From Amoebophrya sp. A120 (Eukaryota > Sar > Dinophyceae > Syndiniales > Amoebophryaceae), in NCBI GenBank assembly GCA_905178155.1, contig CAJINV010000012.1:1616492-1680491 (forward strand): a stretch of DNA of 64,000 nucleotides. The letters run 5' to 3'. The number at the start of each line of letters is the position of its first letter. The stretch's first letter is position 1. The notes beneath the pieces are model-generated. The model did not search any database. It worked only from the letters and a program-made list of their open reading frames with translations, and was not told where the DNA came from. Shown piece by piece: positions 1 to 10,133 of this stretch. Position numbers and translations under genes: made by a program.

Positions 1-58
1 TCATCATGAACAGTTCAGCATCACAGGTTTCCAGACCCAGACATGTTTGCAATGCATA
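1..58 (+). mobile_element. Family 1 introner, right end only
   Basis: Bases 31-58 are the right TIR of family 1 (CCAGACCCAGACATGTTTGC then AATGCATA). The left end lies outside the window. Exon sequence of the first gene follows directly. Confidence 0.7.
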
Positions 59-1277
59 CTTCACGGACACGAAGTTCTACCGGACAAAAGACCCGCCAAC
101 AAAAACCGTGTTCCCCCTGAATAAGGGGAAGAAAATTTATGCATTGCAAATATGTCTGGGTCTCGTCTGGAAGATTTGGGGAGTTTGTCATGCAAGTTGT
201 ACATGCCTTTGCCTGCCCATGTTGCCTCTGATGCATGCTATAGCATCACAGCTTTCGGCGCAAAGGTTTTCACATGTCTAAACTGCATGAGAAATGCCCT
301 CTCCGGGAGGTGGCAACAATCTGAGTGTCTTTTGCCTCTCTTGCAATAGAGATTTTTGTGTGATCGACGGCTGGCATCACAAATCCCATTCTTTCCAGAG
401 GACCCAGACTTATTTGCAGTTGATAGAATTGCTCTGTCGACGACTACATCCGCATCGTCCGAGCGAAACTACTCTGTAGACATTCGACCGGAGAGGGATG
501 ACGGCAGTAGTACCGACGGAAAGACAGAGAGGTGCTGGATGCTGGATCCAAGATTTGGCTCCTGCAACCGCTTTATGACAGTTCACAACTCTTCCTCCCC
601 CCCATTTGTCTTTGTCATGCAAAATCCCCAATCCAGTCGCTGCCCTGTGGCGCTGTTTGCATGACAGGTTCTGGCAGCCCAAATAGTACTACACTCCAGT
701 GCAGATTTGTCATGCAAATGCTGATGCAGATGCGTGTAAGTTTATTGCCGTTCATGCTATAATACAAATGAGGGGGACGAGGGGAAGTTGTGCACTGTCA
801 TACGCTTAAGTTTGTCGACGGATGTGTGGTTTCCAACGTCGAGAGCGGAGAGCTACGATTTCTGGTATGCCCTCCGCATGGAACAAAACTGCTGATCATT
901 TCTTGCGCCGATACTTTCCTATTCCTTGCGTTTGCTGAAATCTTCCAAACAACGTTCTACTAGTAAGCATAAGCATAAGTAAATGTAAATGATGAAAGAT
1001 GAAAACCCCACATCGCAGGTGGCTCCCCTCCTGTAGGCGGCCCTACGTGATTGAGACCTTCCAGCCCTATTACCGCTCGAAGTTTGCGCACCTGGACCAA
1101 GATTCAGTTGCGGAGTTGCGGCACCGCTGGCTGGACGAGTTCGACATTCATCCCTCCGAAACCTGGGCCCGGGACATGCCCAAAGACGATCGGTGGAAGC
1201 GGTTGTTTGAAATCAAACGAGGAGGGCACGGGCTCACGCTGTTTGTGCGAAGGGGGGCCGAGAAGGTCGCGGGATAA
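59..1277 (+). CDS. Unknown protein, 3' part of a gene cut by the window edge
   Basis: Four exons can be chained in frame: 59-137, 431-573, 808-864 and 1019-1277 (TAA stop... read as GGATAA at the end). Exons 1-3 are separated by introners at 138-430 and 574-807, and exon 4 follows a GT-AG intron (865-1018). The chain gives about 179 residues without internal stops, running from FTDTKFYRTKDPP through SYDFWWLPSCRRPYV to RGAEKVAG. The C-terminal exon is rich in Trp, Asp and Arg (RHRWLDEFDIHPSETW). I recognise no domain. The 5' end lies before base 1, since the first 58 bases are the right end of another introner. That all three junctions keep one frame is the main support for a real gene; the product cannot be named. 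Confidence 0.6.
138..430 (+). mobile_element. Family 1 introner (intron)
   Basis: Left TIR TATGCATTGCAAATATGTCT, right TIR with CAGACTTATTTGCAGTTGATA. TSD AATT at 134-137 and 427-430. Excision joins AAA ATT to GCT CTG in frame. The TIRs are interrupted by small insertions. Confidence 0.75.
574..807 (+). mobile_element. Family 6 introner (intron)
   Basis: TIR TATGACAGTTCACAAC at the left pairs with GTTGTGCACTGTCATA at the right; both flank a CCCCC/GGGGG-rich stretch next to CATTTGT/ACAAATG. TSD CGCTT at 569-573 and 803-807. A second copy is at 30716-30957. Confidence 0.75.
865..1018 (+). other. GT-AG spliceosomal intron
   Basis: Donor TCTG|GTATGC and acceptor ATCGCAG|GTGG. Joining 864 to 1019 continues the frame (SYDFW|WLPS). 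No TIR or TSD, so this is a conventional intron in the same gene as two introners. Confidence 0.65.
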
Positions 1278-2210
1278 CAAACTAGAAGTATTCGGCGGGG
1301 ATGTAAATGTTGCACATGCATTTTCAGGTCGTTTGGCCACTTTGTGTGAAGAGAGCTTGTCTTTGTGTTTGATGAAGAACCACGATGTTGAACTTGAAAG
1401 CAAAGCTTTATAGAATATGACCACGTTTTTAAGAACCCTACAAAAATGAAGAAAAAGAACCAGAGGAAAGTGTAAACTCAAGCACGGAGAAGTTTCAATT
1501 ATTCGCGTTGACATCATTTGACAAAGAACCACTTTTCAGTCTGCGAAGTGAAGATACTCAAAGTACGAGAGCAAGGCACAACAAAATGTAGGATGCGGGC
1601 GCTGGCTCTTTGTTTCGCAATCGTGTGCCAAACTTTAGCACCCAACTTTCTGTTCGTGTTACAGCTGCTCGTCGAGGGAAGCAGGAAGTAATGAAGTGCA
1701 TCTACTACAACGGAAAGTAAGTGGCGGAATCTCAAAGAAGTGTTTCTATCGTCAACTTGATTCGTGTCGTATAAAGAACATGTTGCAACTTTTAGGGCGG
1801 GGCCAACATCATCGTCAATTACCAGGATCCGTCTCTTCGTGAAGTAGTTTCACTTTCTCTTCATATTTCCCGAAAGGGAAAACCGGGTAGTAGAACAGCG
1901 TCGAATTGTAGCCGATGCTTTTCCTTGTCGTACTCAGTAGCCTAATTTATCGTAGATAAAGAGCAAAGGCGATTCACTTCTTCACTTCGTTCCTCGTGTA
2001 CAGCTAGGTGGACCTCCTCTCGACGCGTCGATAGGCAGTGCGTGTATAACTCCATTCAGAAAAGCTAAAGAACGGGATCATTTTTAAAAACTTGCAGTTT
2101 TTTTTTCTGTTCGCACAAGAATTACCAGTCAAAGGGGCAGGTACAAAAGGAAAACTGCTTACTTCACATCACAACAAAACCCTAAACGCTAGAGTAATAG
2201 AACATCAAAC
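1278..2210. other. Intergenic, AT-rich, no gene seen
   Basis: Between the stop at 1277 and the ATG at 2211 I find no open frame with coding character, no introner TIRs and no tandem repeat. It presumably holds the 3' UTR of the first gene and the upstream region of the next. Confidence 0.5.
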
Positions 2211-4294
2211 ATGCCGACCCTGTTCTTCTCTTACGACCAGCCCTACCACGATGCGCGGGTGGCGTTGAAGAAAAGACCGGACCCCCGGGATTTGAAGCGG
2301 ACCTTTGAACTGGAGGCGGAACGGGTATCCTGTGTAAAAATAATGCCCCTGCTAACACATACGCATATTCCGTTAAAGTTGTATTGGGAACTGTGCAAGA
2401 ACAGCAACACAAATTCAAATACAGAAGTTTTGCGAGGCATGGATGAAAGGTTCCTCTGTGGTGCGGGTGACAGGTATAGCAAGGAAAGTCGTCTGCTTGA
2501 TATCCTGCGTGCAGAAGTGTAAATGCCAAAACTCGACTAGGAATCGCTCTCTACTACATGGGGAAGTGTAGAAGATGCGCATCACAAATGTTCTTGTGAA
2601 CGCCAATCTGCATGACATCTACTCTGGGCGGGTGGGGATGTTTTTACTGAGGATAACGGGACAGGTTCGACCAGAGCAAGGTGTTCGCGGAGAGGGAATT
2701 ACGAGCGGTGTGCTCATATCAAATGTAAAAATGTCTGGGTCTGGGAGAATGCATGTTTGTCATGCCTGTCTGGCATGACTCTTAAATCTGTCATGCACGT
2801 TACCCAAGAGCGCCATTTTTCTGTGATACAGAAACGCAGTTTGTCATGCAGAATAGGCAACACCTAGAAGCTCAGAAACTTGTCATGCTGAGCCAGCATT
2901 TGATGTGGGGTGGCCTCATCATGAGACGCCACCCAGCATCACAAGTTTCCAGACCCAGACATTTTTACATTTGATAGCTCAGCAGCAGAGTTGGGGGAGA
3001 AGCAGAAGAAGAAGTACCAAATATTTATGAATGTGCCGTTTTGAGATTGAAGATCGATGAAGGAATGCACGCACAGTCCCGCATGATCAAGTGTTGTACC
3101 AGTTGATCCTAGTAGCCGCGCATGACAAATCGTCACCAATAAACCATGATATCAAAAGGTACCTCGCAGCCGATAAAGAGTGGAGGAAGCGACATCGAGT
3201 GGCCATCCAGTTTATCAAGTGCAAATATGTTTTAATCTGGAGGAGATCACTTGTTTGTCATGCACCTAGTGGATCAGATTCAGATAGCTGGTCTGCACGC
3301 AAGTCATGACAGGTTTTGCGAATGCTTCTGAAGTAATGCGTACCCCGCTGCATGATCATTATTTCGCTTGATGTGCGTTCCAAAAAGTGAGCCGCTGATG
3401 TGTTTGGCCTCCATACAAGAGCAAGACGGATTTTTTTGCGCATCGCAAGGTGCAGCAGGATGCACTCTTTCTTGTCCCGACCCAAACATATTTGCAATGC
3501 ATCAAATTGCGGGAAAAATACGAGGAGGAGTTCGTGAAGAATATGCATTGCAAATTATGTCTTGGTCAGGGACAAGCATAAACTTGTGATGCTAGTCGTG
3601 TCAACATAGGAAACAGCGATCCTCGCGTTTGTTGCATGACAGACCATGCGCTGCAGCTGACCCGCTTCATGCACTACAGATTTCGACTTCATGATGTAGT
3701 TCATGCGGAGTTGTAGATATAACGCAATACAAAGTTGCGTTTGATGCACTTATTTGTTTCCAGACCCAGACACAATTGCAACTCATACAGAAATCTATCG
3801 TGCAGCTGCAGGAGCGGGATGAACGTTTGGACCGGAGAAATCTTCGCCGCCAATCCCTTTTGGGAACGTATAGAACATCTTTAAGGATTTTTTTTTGTGC
3901 TGGAAGACGAAAATTGCCTGTGCTATGTAAAAAAACCCTTGAATGAGAATGAACGCCCGCGGGTGCACGAAAGCAAAGCAGCGTATGCATGTTGACGCAA
4001 TAAATCTATCATCATATAATTATCAGGTACGGCAATCGGGCGTTTTTGAGTCAGACGAACCTGATATCACCTGCAAATCACCGAGAAGGATGCTGCAGGT
4101 CAATAGAGTTCTTTGAATCTGACCCAACATTTTTGATGCTGCATGTGGTCGTGTAGTTGTACCGTGAAGATAAAGTCGACGTGCTTGACCTGCGACAAAA
4201 AAACACGAAGTTCATGTATGACCAAAAGCTGCCACAGTTTCTCGAGATTTGCATTGCATATCCCGGGACAGCGAAATACAAGCCGATGGGTTAA
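2211..4294 (+). CDS. Unknown charged protein, multi-exon
   Basis: Start ATG 2211 (MPTLFFSYDQPYHDARV). Exons I can chain: 2211-2474, 2666-2716, 2982-3038, 3082-3212, 3509-3541, 3793-about 3868, 4027-4098 and 4157-4294 (TAA). Introners occupy 2475-2665, 2717-2981, 3213-3508 and 3542-3792. A 43-nt gap (3039-3081) between GTGCCG and GTCCCG also behaves as an intron. The border near 3868/4027 is not settled by frame logic, while 4098/4157 looks like a GT...TAG intron. The protein is rich in Lys, Arg, Glu and Gln with heptad-like stretches (LREKYEEEFVKKSIVQLQ), suggesting helix or coiled coil, and ends LEICIAYPGTAKYKPMG. No family is recognised. Confidence 0.55.
2475..2665 (+). mobile_element. Family 3 introner (intron), left end decayed
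   Basis: Right TIR ACTCTGGGCGGGTGGGGATG followed by TTTTTACTGAGGATA matches family 3. The left end (TATAGCAAGG) is degenerate. TSD GACAGG at 2469-2474 and 2660-2665. Excision joins GAC AGG to TTC GAC. Confidence 0.65.
2717..2981 (+). mobile_element. Family 1 introner (intron)
   Basis: TIR TATCAAATGTAAAAATGTCT / AGACATTTTTACATTTGATA. TSD GCTCA at 2712-2716 and 2977-2981. Excision joins TGC TCA to GCA GCA. Confidence 0.85.
3213..3508 (+). mobile_element. Family 1 introner (intron), degenerate
   Basis: Left TIR TATCAAGTGCAAATATGTTT with a damaged CTGGGTCTGG core; right TIR CCGACCCAAACATATTTGCA. Imperfect TSD CAGTT / AAATT. Joining 3212 to 3509 reads VAIQLREKYEEE. Confidence 0.55.
3542..3792 (+). 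mobile_element. Family 1 introner (intron), degenerate
   Basis: Left TIR TATGCATTGCAAATTATGTC, right TIR CCAGACCCAGACACAATTGC. TSD about AGAA. Joining AAG AA to A TCT ATC keeps the frame. Confidence 0.6.
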
Positions 4295-6510
4295 GGTCGC
4301 TCGAGCAAGGAAGGGGGACAGAACTCCGATTGTACAGTATTGCTTCCAGTACTAGGTACCAAGAACGATTTAGGCAGTCTGCCTATCCGAAAGAGAAGTA
4401 CTTACCAAAAAAAATGAACTTACAGGAGGGATAGTAGTTCTTGTGTGTGTAAAAAGAATGCCTGCTCAGGTGTGTTTTTCGAATAATCCTCAGTTAGTAT
4501 CTAGCATCCATTTCTGTTTTATACCTGAAGTAGACACCTTTCTAGTTTGTACATGTCAACAAGCAGATCGATCACTTTCATCAGAACTACTTCCACAAGG
4601 TCTTTGAACTAGTGTAGCAGAACCTAGAATAAAAACTGTACTTTTTGGCTTGATCAGGTTGCGCGCAGCCTGCTTTTTGGACTTTGGCACCATGATGGGG
4701 GGAAATAGATATGTGAACCTGTACAAAACGGATTTTTTGTGTCATCCGTGGAAGACACGACAGAGCTTTTGAGCATTACAATGAGAATGCTTCGCGCTGG
4801 TCGTCTCACGCAGTGCTTCGAATGCCGGAGCTATCGTGGTGCTGCGATTGATTTGATTTCTGTTGTGTTTGCTTCATTCTGAGTTGTAGTCACAAGCCGC
4901 TGTCTCGCACTTGCGGAGAGGAGCATCAAACCAAAGAGAAAAAAACTTTAAAAGTGAAATCATGCTAAGCCGACTGCTGCACAAGAGCAAGACAGAGACT
5001 GGTGAGCGAACAGTTGGCCGAATGCGACTTCAGGTGAGGCATCCACATGGGAGGGTCTGTGAGCAGGTAGCCGGAAGCATGTATCTTGATCTTCATCACA
5101 TACAGTCCAGTCTCTGCAGATTCAGAGCGTTTTTCGAAACGAATATACACAAGATGAAGGCATGGCGTGCGTTGTTTTTTTGGGGCCACAGGTGCAGGCG
5201 CTGGCTTGGAGACAAATTTTGAACTTACGCATCGCCGCGAACTTTGGACGCAGCGGGCCGGCCGGTGCACAGGAATCCGCGGGCGAGCCATCCCCATCTC
5301 GTCGGAGCGCGCAGCCAATCAAGGTGCTCCGCCTCAGAGCGAGGCGCCAAACGCTAAGCGCGCGCACCGCCCGCCCGCCGCGCCGGCCCGCCCACCCCGG
5401 CCGGGGCGCCGCTTGGAATGGAGCGCGCCCCCAGCAGGCGGCCCGCTGGACCATCGTCCAGGTCGCGCAACCCAGCTGGTGGGGCGAGAGCCCTGCGAAA
5501 GTTTCTCAGTTTTCTGAAGAAAGCGGGGAGAGCTGCCAGCGCAAGAGCGCCAGCCAGTCCCGACGCCCCTCGGGTTCCTTGGTGGAAGAATTGGGCGCGC
5601 GGCGCCGCGGCGGCCAGCGGCCCGGTGGAATCACGGGCCCACGGCCGGCGCTGGGGGTCGCGCGCGCTGGGCCACGTTGCTTGTGGCACGCATCTGGGAA
5701 CGCCGTCCGGACGCGCCCGCACTTGCGGGGGGGGGGCCCGGCCCCGGGGGCGCCCGTGTTTTTTTTCTGCGCGGCTGGGGGCGTACTGCTGGCCAGGCCG
5801 CCCGTAAATTGGGGTTGGGAGGGAGCTTGCGCCACAGGGACCGTTTTTATTTCAGTAGGCGGCGCACCCCCGCGGCGCGGGAGCGGGTGCGCGGGGGAAG
5901 GCAGCATCTTGTCCCCGCGCCCCCGAACGACGGCAGCCAGTAGCGGTGACGTGGTATTGTATCCGGGCCGAGGGCCGCACTGTCTCGTGGTATATGAAGC
6001 CAAGTAGATTAAGCGGCGCCGCACGCACACAACCATGTCGGTGTGTCTCAGCATGTTGGTTGTTGCGTGTTTGTTCGTTGTCGCGTGTGTTGCGTTGCGT
6101 TGTTTCTGTCCGAGGGGATTGCGGGATGAGTGTTTTTTGTTCAAAGAAAAAAGCACTGCCGGATGCTGGGTACTGGCGTCTCTGGGTAAGATGAGCCTGA
6201 CCTGAGAGATTGTTTGCGAGCGTTCTTTGTTCCACCTGCTTCATGATGTCTGTGAACCGCACGAGCGGAGCATGGCTGCGTATCGGTATCTCTGCTGAAC
6301 AACTACAACGCGGAAGGAATAGCCTTGGTGATGTTGTCTGGTCGAGAGGGCACCTTCATAATGCTACCCGTTCTCGACCACGGTGGTCGCCTGCGCGACT
6401 GTCTCGTGGACGAGTACAGGAGCAGGACCGCATTGGCTTTTCATCCTGAATTCAGCTGCCCGCGGCGTCCCTTTTGAACCGTCGTTGAGCCTTTTCGATC
6501 CAAGTCAATC
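4295..6510. other. Intergenic with a GC-rich island at about 5230-5960
   Basis: AT-rich sequence to about 5150, then about 730 bases of very high GC (runs such as CGCGCGCACCGCCCGCCCGC), then mixed sequence to the carrier start. Long open frames in the island occur on both strands and in several frames, as expected from high GC; none has a convincing product. No introner TIRs are present. Confidence 0.5.
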
Positions 6511-9244
6511 ATGACCATGAGTTCCTCCGGCGCAGGACCGGCAACCTGTTCATGTTCTCTTTCATCTTCGTCGAAGCCCAAGGTCCCGAAGAAGTCCTCG
6601 CTGAATGCGACAGACGTGTCCGTTTCCTTTGCGAGCGGGTTCGCCGCCTTATCAAATGCGAAAATGTTTGAGTCTGGAAGAGTCATGCTGTTTTTGCATG
6701 ACACAGAAGGTCTGGCATGGAAGCTCTGGCATCACAGGTTTCAAAAAGCTTCCGCAATGCCGAAGCCGCATGACAAATTCCCCACTTTGGTGACAGAAAG
6801 TGGGCAGGTTTTGCTACCTATGCATGAGAGATTTTTCTGTGTTCTCAAATGCGCACTACAGGTCTGTACTCTTCCAGACCCAGAGATATTAATTTGCAAC
6901 CCATACGCCGGGTTTCTGGTCAAAACCGCCACCGCACCCCTCTATGCTCTGCAAAAGTATCGTACTCGTTCTCGTACTAATTGCAATCAGGCATGACAAA
7001 TCGTTTTCTTTTTCTTAGCCGAATCACCATTACAAACTGTATTCTTCCTTCTGAGAAGATTTGTATTGCGATTTATACTGCTAGTACGATGCTTTAGCTT
7101 TTGCAATGCATACCCTTTCGCGAATGACCATTCTCCTGCAGTGCAGCAGCGACCAGGAAATAATAGGAGGTCGTGGGGGAAAAGGAAATGCAAACAGAGG
7201 AGCATCTACTTCAAGTTCTTCGCCGGTGAAACTCAAGCCCTTTTTTCGAAAAATTTCCTTCACCAACTACCACCTTTTCCGGCAAATCGTCAAGGAAGAG
7301 GGGTGTGCGAGTTTTTGGAAGGGCAACTGGGCGTCGATTCTGCAGAAGGGAATCTCGATATCCTCAGTAAGAACGTCCCCACACCAGAGTCAAGATGGGA
7401 TATCTGCTAGACAAATCAGCCAGCTGCATTTTATTCGCATGACAAGTTTTTCCTCGTATGTAGTGAGGTCACGAACGTTCTATCCTAGTAGTGTCATTCT
7501 GTTTGGCTAGTTCAGTTGTAGCGTCACAGATCTAGTTTGTCATGCTGATTCTAGCATCACAAATCCGAAAACGCGACTAGATGACGCTTCTCATCGGGCT
7601 CCGCATGAGAAACTTTTTTGGCATGCAGATTTGCATTACAACTCTGGGGTGGGGACGTTTTTGCCCTGAATACTCGACCGGAATGAACTACGTGTTTTTC
7701 GAGGGTGCGAAGTACCTGCTCAAGCCGGTGCTTTGGCAATCCGACACCGAGGTCGGCTTCGCCGCCCGAACCGTCGCGGGGTTTCTCGGCGGCGCCGGGA
7801 GCCTGCTCTTCGCCTACCCGTTTGATGTGGTCAGGACAAGATTAGCGGTGAACGGGAACAGCTTGACGGAGGTTCCTGGCTGCAATAGTGGTGGTGGTGG
7901 TGGGTTGCAGCAGAATCGAGGTAGCTTAAGTGCTAGCGGAGCTGCAAGAAGAAGCGGGATGAATTTGCTGACGCAACACAGTGTCATTCTCCATGCGTGG
8001 GCAAAGCTGGTGGAGCAAGAGGTACTTACTTACACACTTTGATTTGTCTCGTCGCGGAGTAGTTGCACAAGCGTGGCGTCGTGCACGAACAGCGAAAGAA
8101 TTTTCAAATTCGTTTAGATAGGAATCGACCATCAACATAAGAACAATGTCACAGGGCTCTCTCCTCCGCGCGTACACCCGCGGACTCGCCTGCACCATCG
8201 CCTGCCAGGGGCTGAACATGGGGATCGGGTTTGGTATTTACGAAACGCTGAATATCGCAAGAAAAAAGCGTTGCAGTTACGCATTGTGTTTCAGGCGAAG
8301 CAAGACAGACAAGCGCTGTCATGCCGGATATGCCTAGGAGCCTTTTTTGTTCGTCCGCGTTTATTTCCCGTAGGATTTCTGCATTGCAAGTTCTCCTTCT
8401 CTCTCTCACGAAAAGAAATTCGTGTTGCTGAATTGACAACAAATCTGTCACTGGAACACTTTTTTCGTGTGATACTGAATGTCAAGACCTTACACGAGAA
8501 CCAGACCCGCACGAATCTCTTCAACTGTCTCTGGTGCGGGGCCATCGCCGGCTTCTGGGCTTCGGTTTTGACGCACCCCCTGGATCTCGTTCGGAGGCGG
8601 CAGCAGGTGGACAATTTCATGATCAACAGTGGTAGTAAAGTATCCTGTGCAAAAGTATCGCACTCGTAGTAATTGCAGTCGTGCATTGCAAATCTTCTTT
8701 CCAAGGTAAAACAGCATGACAAATTTCATTTCTCATGCTGAGCAAATTTGTCATGCGATTTATGCTAGTACGATACTTTTGCAATGCATATAAAGAAATG
8801 CTGAACGAGAAGAAAATGAACTTTGTACAGATAGCGGTAAAGTTGTGGAGGTTGAACGGCTATCAAATGCAAAGATGTCTGGGTCTGGAAAGTTGTGATG
8901 CAGGTAACTGAATAATAAGGACACTGTAATGCGCCGCCGTGCATGACAAGTTTTTTCATGCTTCTGTGTTGCGTATTCCGCATGAGAAACTGCGTGTTTG
9001 CATGACAGGCTAGAGGAGCTCTTGGTTGCCACGCAATACAGATCCCAGAGTCATGCCAGACTAGCATGACAAATCTCGCAATCTCCCAGACCCAGACATT
9101 TTTGCATTTGATAACGGCCTGCAGGCCTTGTACAGGGGCCTGGTGCCGGAACTGGTGAAAGTAGTGCCCGCGGTCGGCCTCAACTTCTACGTTTACGAAT
9201 ACCTGCGCCAGGACGTGTTTAAATGTACCATTTTGCCAAGATAG
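6511..9244 (+). CDS. Mitochondrial carrier family (SLC25-type) transporter
   Basis: Predicted inner-membrane solute carrier. Exons 6511-6648, 6910-6941, 7117-7358, 7678-8021, 8155-8253, 8481-8640, 8796-8860 and 9119-9244 total 1206 nt (401 residues). The three carrier repeats are visible only after introner removal: AGFLVKTATAPLSRMTILLQ (about residue 45-65, PxxxxR of repeat 1), then EEGCASFWKGNW; AYPFDVVRTRL (about residue 183); THPLDLVRRR (about residue 316), then LYRGLVPELVKVVPAVGLNF. The fourth junction is a GT-AG intron, the other six are introners. A Gly/Ser/Asn insert around 7860-7990 lengthens the middle repeat beyond the usual 300 or so residues. The repeat 3 segment (KVVPAVG.NFYVYE) resembles the coenzyme A / ATP-Mg-phosphate carrier groups, but the substrate cannot be assigned. 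ATG 6511 is chosen as the first in-frame Met; 6517 is an alternative. Confidence 0.88.
6649..6909 (+). mobile_element. Family 1 introner (intron), subfamily D
   Basis: Left TIR TTATCAAATGCGAAAATGTT, right TIR CCAGACCCAGAGATATTAAT. TSD CGCC at 6645-6648 and 6906-6909. Excision yields GFAAGFLVKTATAPL, the expected carrier sequence. Internal sequence is in the same orientation as 10819-11080. Confidence 0.9.
6942..7116 (+). mobile_element. Family 2 introner (intron)
   Basis: Left TIR GCAAAAGTATCGTACTCG, right TIR CTAGTACGATGC..TTTTGCA. TSD CCCCT / ACCCT. Excision restores TAPLSRMTILLQ. Confidence 0.9.
7359..7677 (+). mobile_element. Family 3 introner (intron)
   Basis: Left TIR TATCCTCAGTAAGAACGTCC then CCACACCAGAGT; right TIR ACTCTGGGGTGGGGACGTTT. 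TSD CTCGA at 7354-7358 and 7673-7677. Excision reads KGISTGMNYVFFEGAK. Confidence 0.88.
8022..8154 (+). other. GT-AG spliceosomal intron
   Basis: Donor GAG|GTACTT and acceptor GTCACAG|GGC. Joining gives LVEQEGSLLRAYTRG. It has no TIR or TSD. Confidence 0.8.
8254..8480 (+). mobile_element. Family 4 introner (intron)
   Basis: Left TIR ATCGCAAGAAAAAAGCGTTG, right end GGAACACTTTTTTCGTGTGAT. TSD CTGAAT at 8248-8253 and 8475-8480. Excision joins ACG CTG AAT to GTC AAG. Confidence 0.9.
8641..8795 (+). mobile_element. Family 2 introner (intron)
   Basis: Left TIR TATCCTGTGCAAAAGTATCG, right TIR CGATACTTTTGCAATGCATA. TSD TAAAG at 8636-8640 and 8791-8795. Excision joins GGT AGT AAA G to AA ATG. Confidence 0.9.
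8861..9118 (+). mobile_element. Family 1 introner (intron)
   Basis: TIR TATCAAATGCAAAGATGTCT / AGACATTTTTGCATTTGATA. TSD ACGGC at 8856-8860 and 9114-9118. Excision gives RLNGLQALYRGLVPEL, a carrier-repeat signature. Confidence 0.92.
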
Positions 9245-10133
9245 TAAGGAGAATGGAAGCGGAGTGGCACCGACCGTGCCTGCTTTTGACGAAGGAATGA
9301 ATTTTGCTCGGCCGGTCAGGAGGTCGCGACTTGTGTCAAAAAAGTTTCGACCACTGTGCTCGCTGTGAAGTACTATGGGCAAGCGGATGTACATCTACGT
9401 TTTTTGTCTGCGAAACGAAACCAAGTCGCGCTGGCTATATTTTGTCTGGAAGATGAATAAAGAAATACAAGAGTACGAAAATATCATACTACTTGCGGAT
9501 CATGTGGAGCCACTGGTCTCAGGTGGGTAAATAAAGTTTGGAAGCGGCTTCGCGTTCGAGTTTTTCTTGACATGATTGTTTATTAGAGTAGTTGTACGGC
9601 TACGGCCGCCATGGGCTCTTTATGGTGCTCTTGATCTATGTGTTTTTTAGTTCCTATCTTTGTTTTGGTCATAGAAAACTACGGCTCAGCAAGAGCCTGA
9701 TTTTCAACCTGTTCATGTACAGTTCCTGATATCTTCGGAGATCATCATGAAAACATCATGGAGTCGTTTTTTTCAACCCTTTCCGGATCTTCAATCCGAG
9801 AAAAAGAAGAAACAAAAAGCACCCTGCAGGTGCACTTTTTTGGAAAAGTTGTCAAAAAAGGCAGGAAACAAGTACTTACTGAAAAGATCTTGGACGCACG
9901 TATGTCGATCGGTCGAATGTATCCTCCAAGATTAGCATTTTAGTATTTTGATCCGGAAGCTCAAGCCTTTGGCGGCTTTCCTCCGCTGCGCAATCTTTTC
10001 GGTACTGCGTATTACAAACGCGTAAATTAGTACGCTCTTATTCGGCGTGATACAAGTTGTAATTCTGGACACAAGTCGTGCAGTATCAAATAGGTAAGTG
10101 CTTACTACCCTGGACAACAAAGCAAAATTTTCG
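9245..10133. other. Intergenic, no gene seen
   Basis: AT-rich spacer between the carrier stop and the transferase start. No introner TIR or tandem repeat. A GGTAAGTGCTTAC at about 10092 resembles a splice donor, so a short upstream 5' UTR exon of the next gene is possible. Confidence 0.45.

Noticed and set aside
6-281. 91-residue frame at the window start
   Set aside because: It reads through two introner ends; only the part at 59-137 is exon.
2308-2423. GT-AG intron GTATCC...ATACAG in the gene at 2211
   Set aside because: Removing it shifts the frame and breaks the continuation to FDQSKVFAEREL; the unspliced frame stays open, so I kept it as exon.
4645-4670. Second spliced-leader copy (TTTTTGGCTTGATCAGG)
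   Set aside because: Only about 11 bases match and the CCGTAGCC part is absent.
5162-6007. 281-residue open frame in the GC-rich island
   Set aside because: Overlapping open frames of similar length occur on both strands, composition is Gly/Ala/Arg/Pro-rich with no motif, and it starts and ends at the GC shift.
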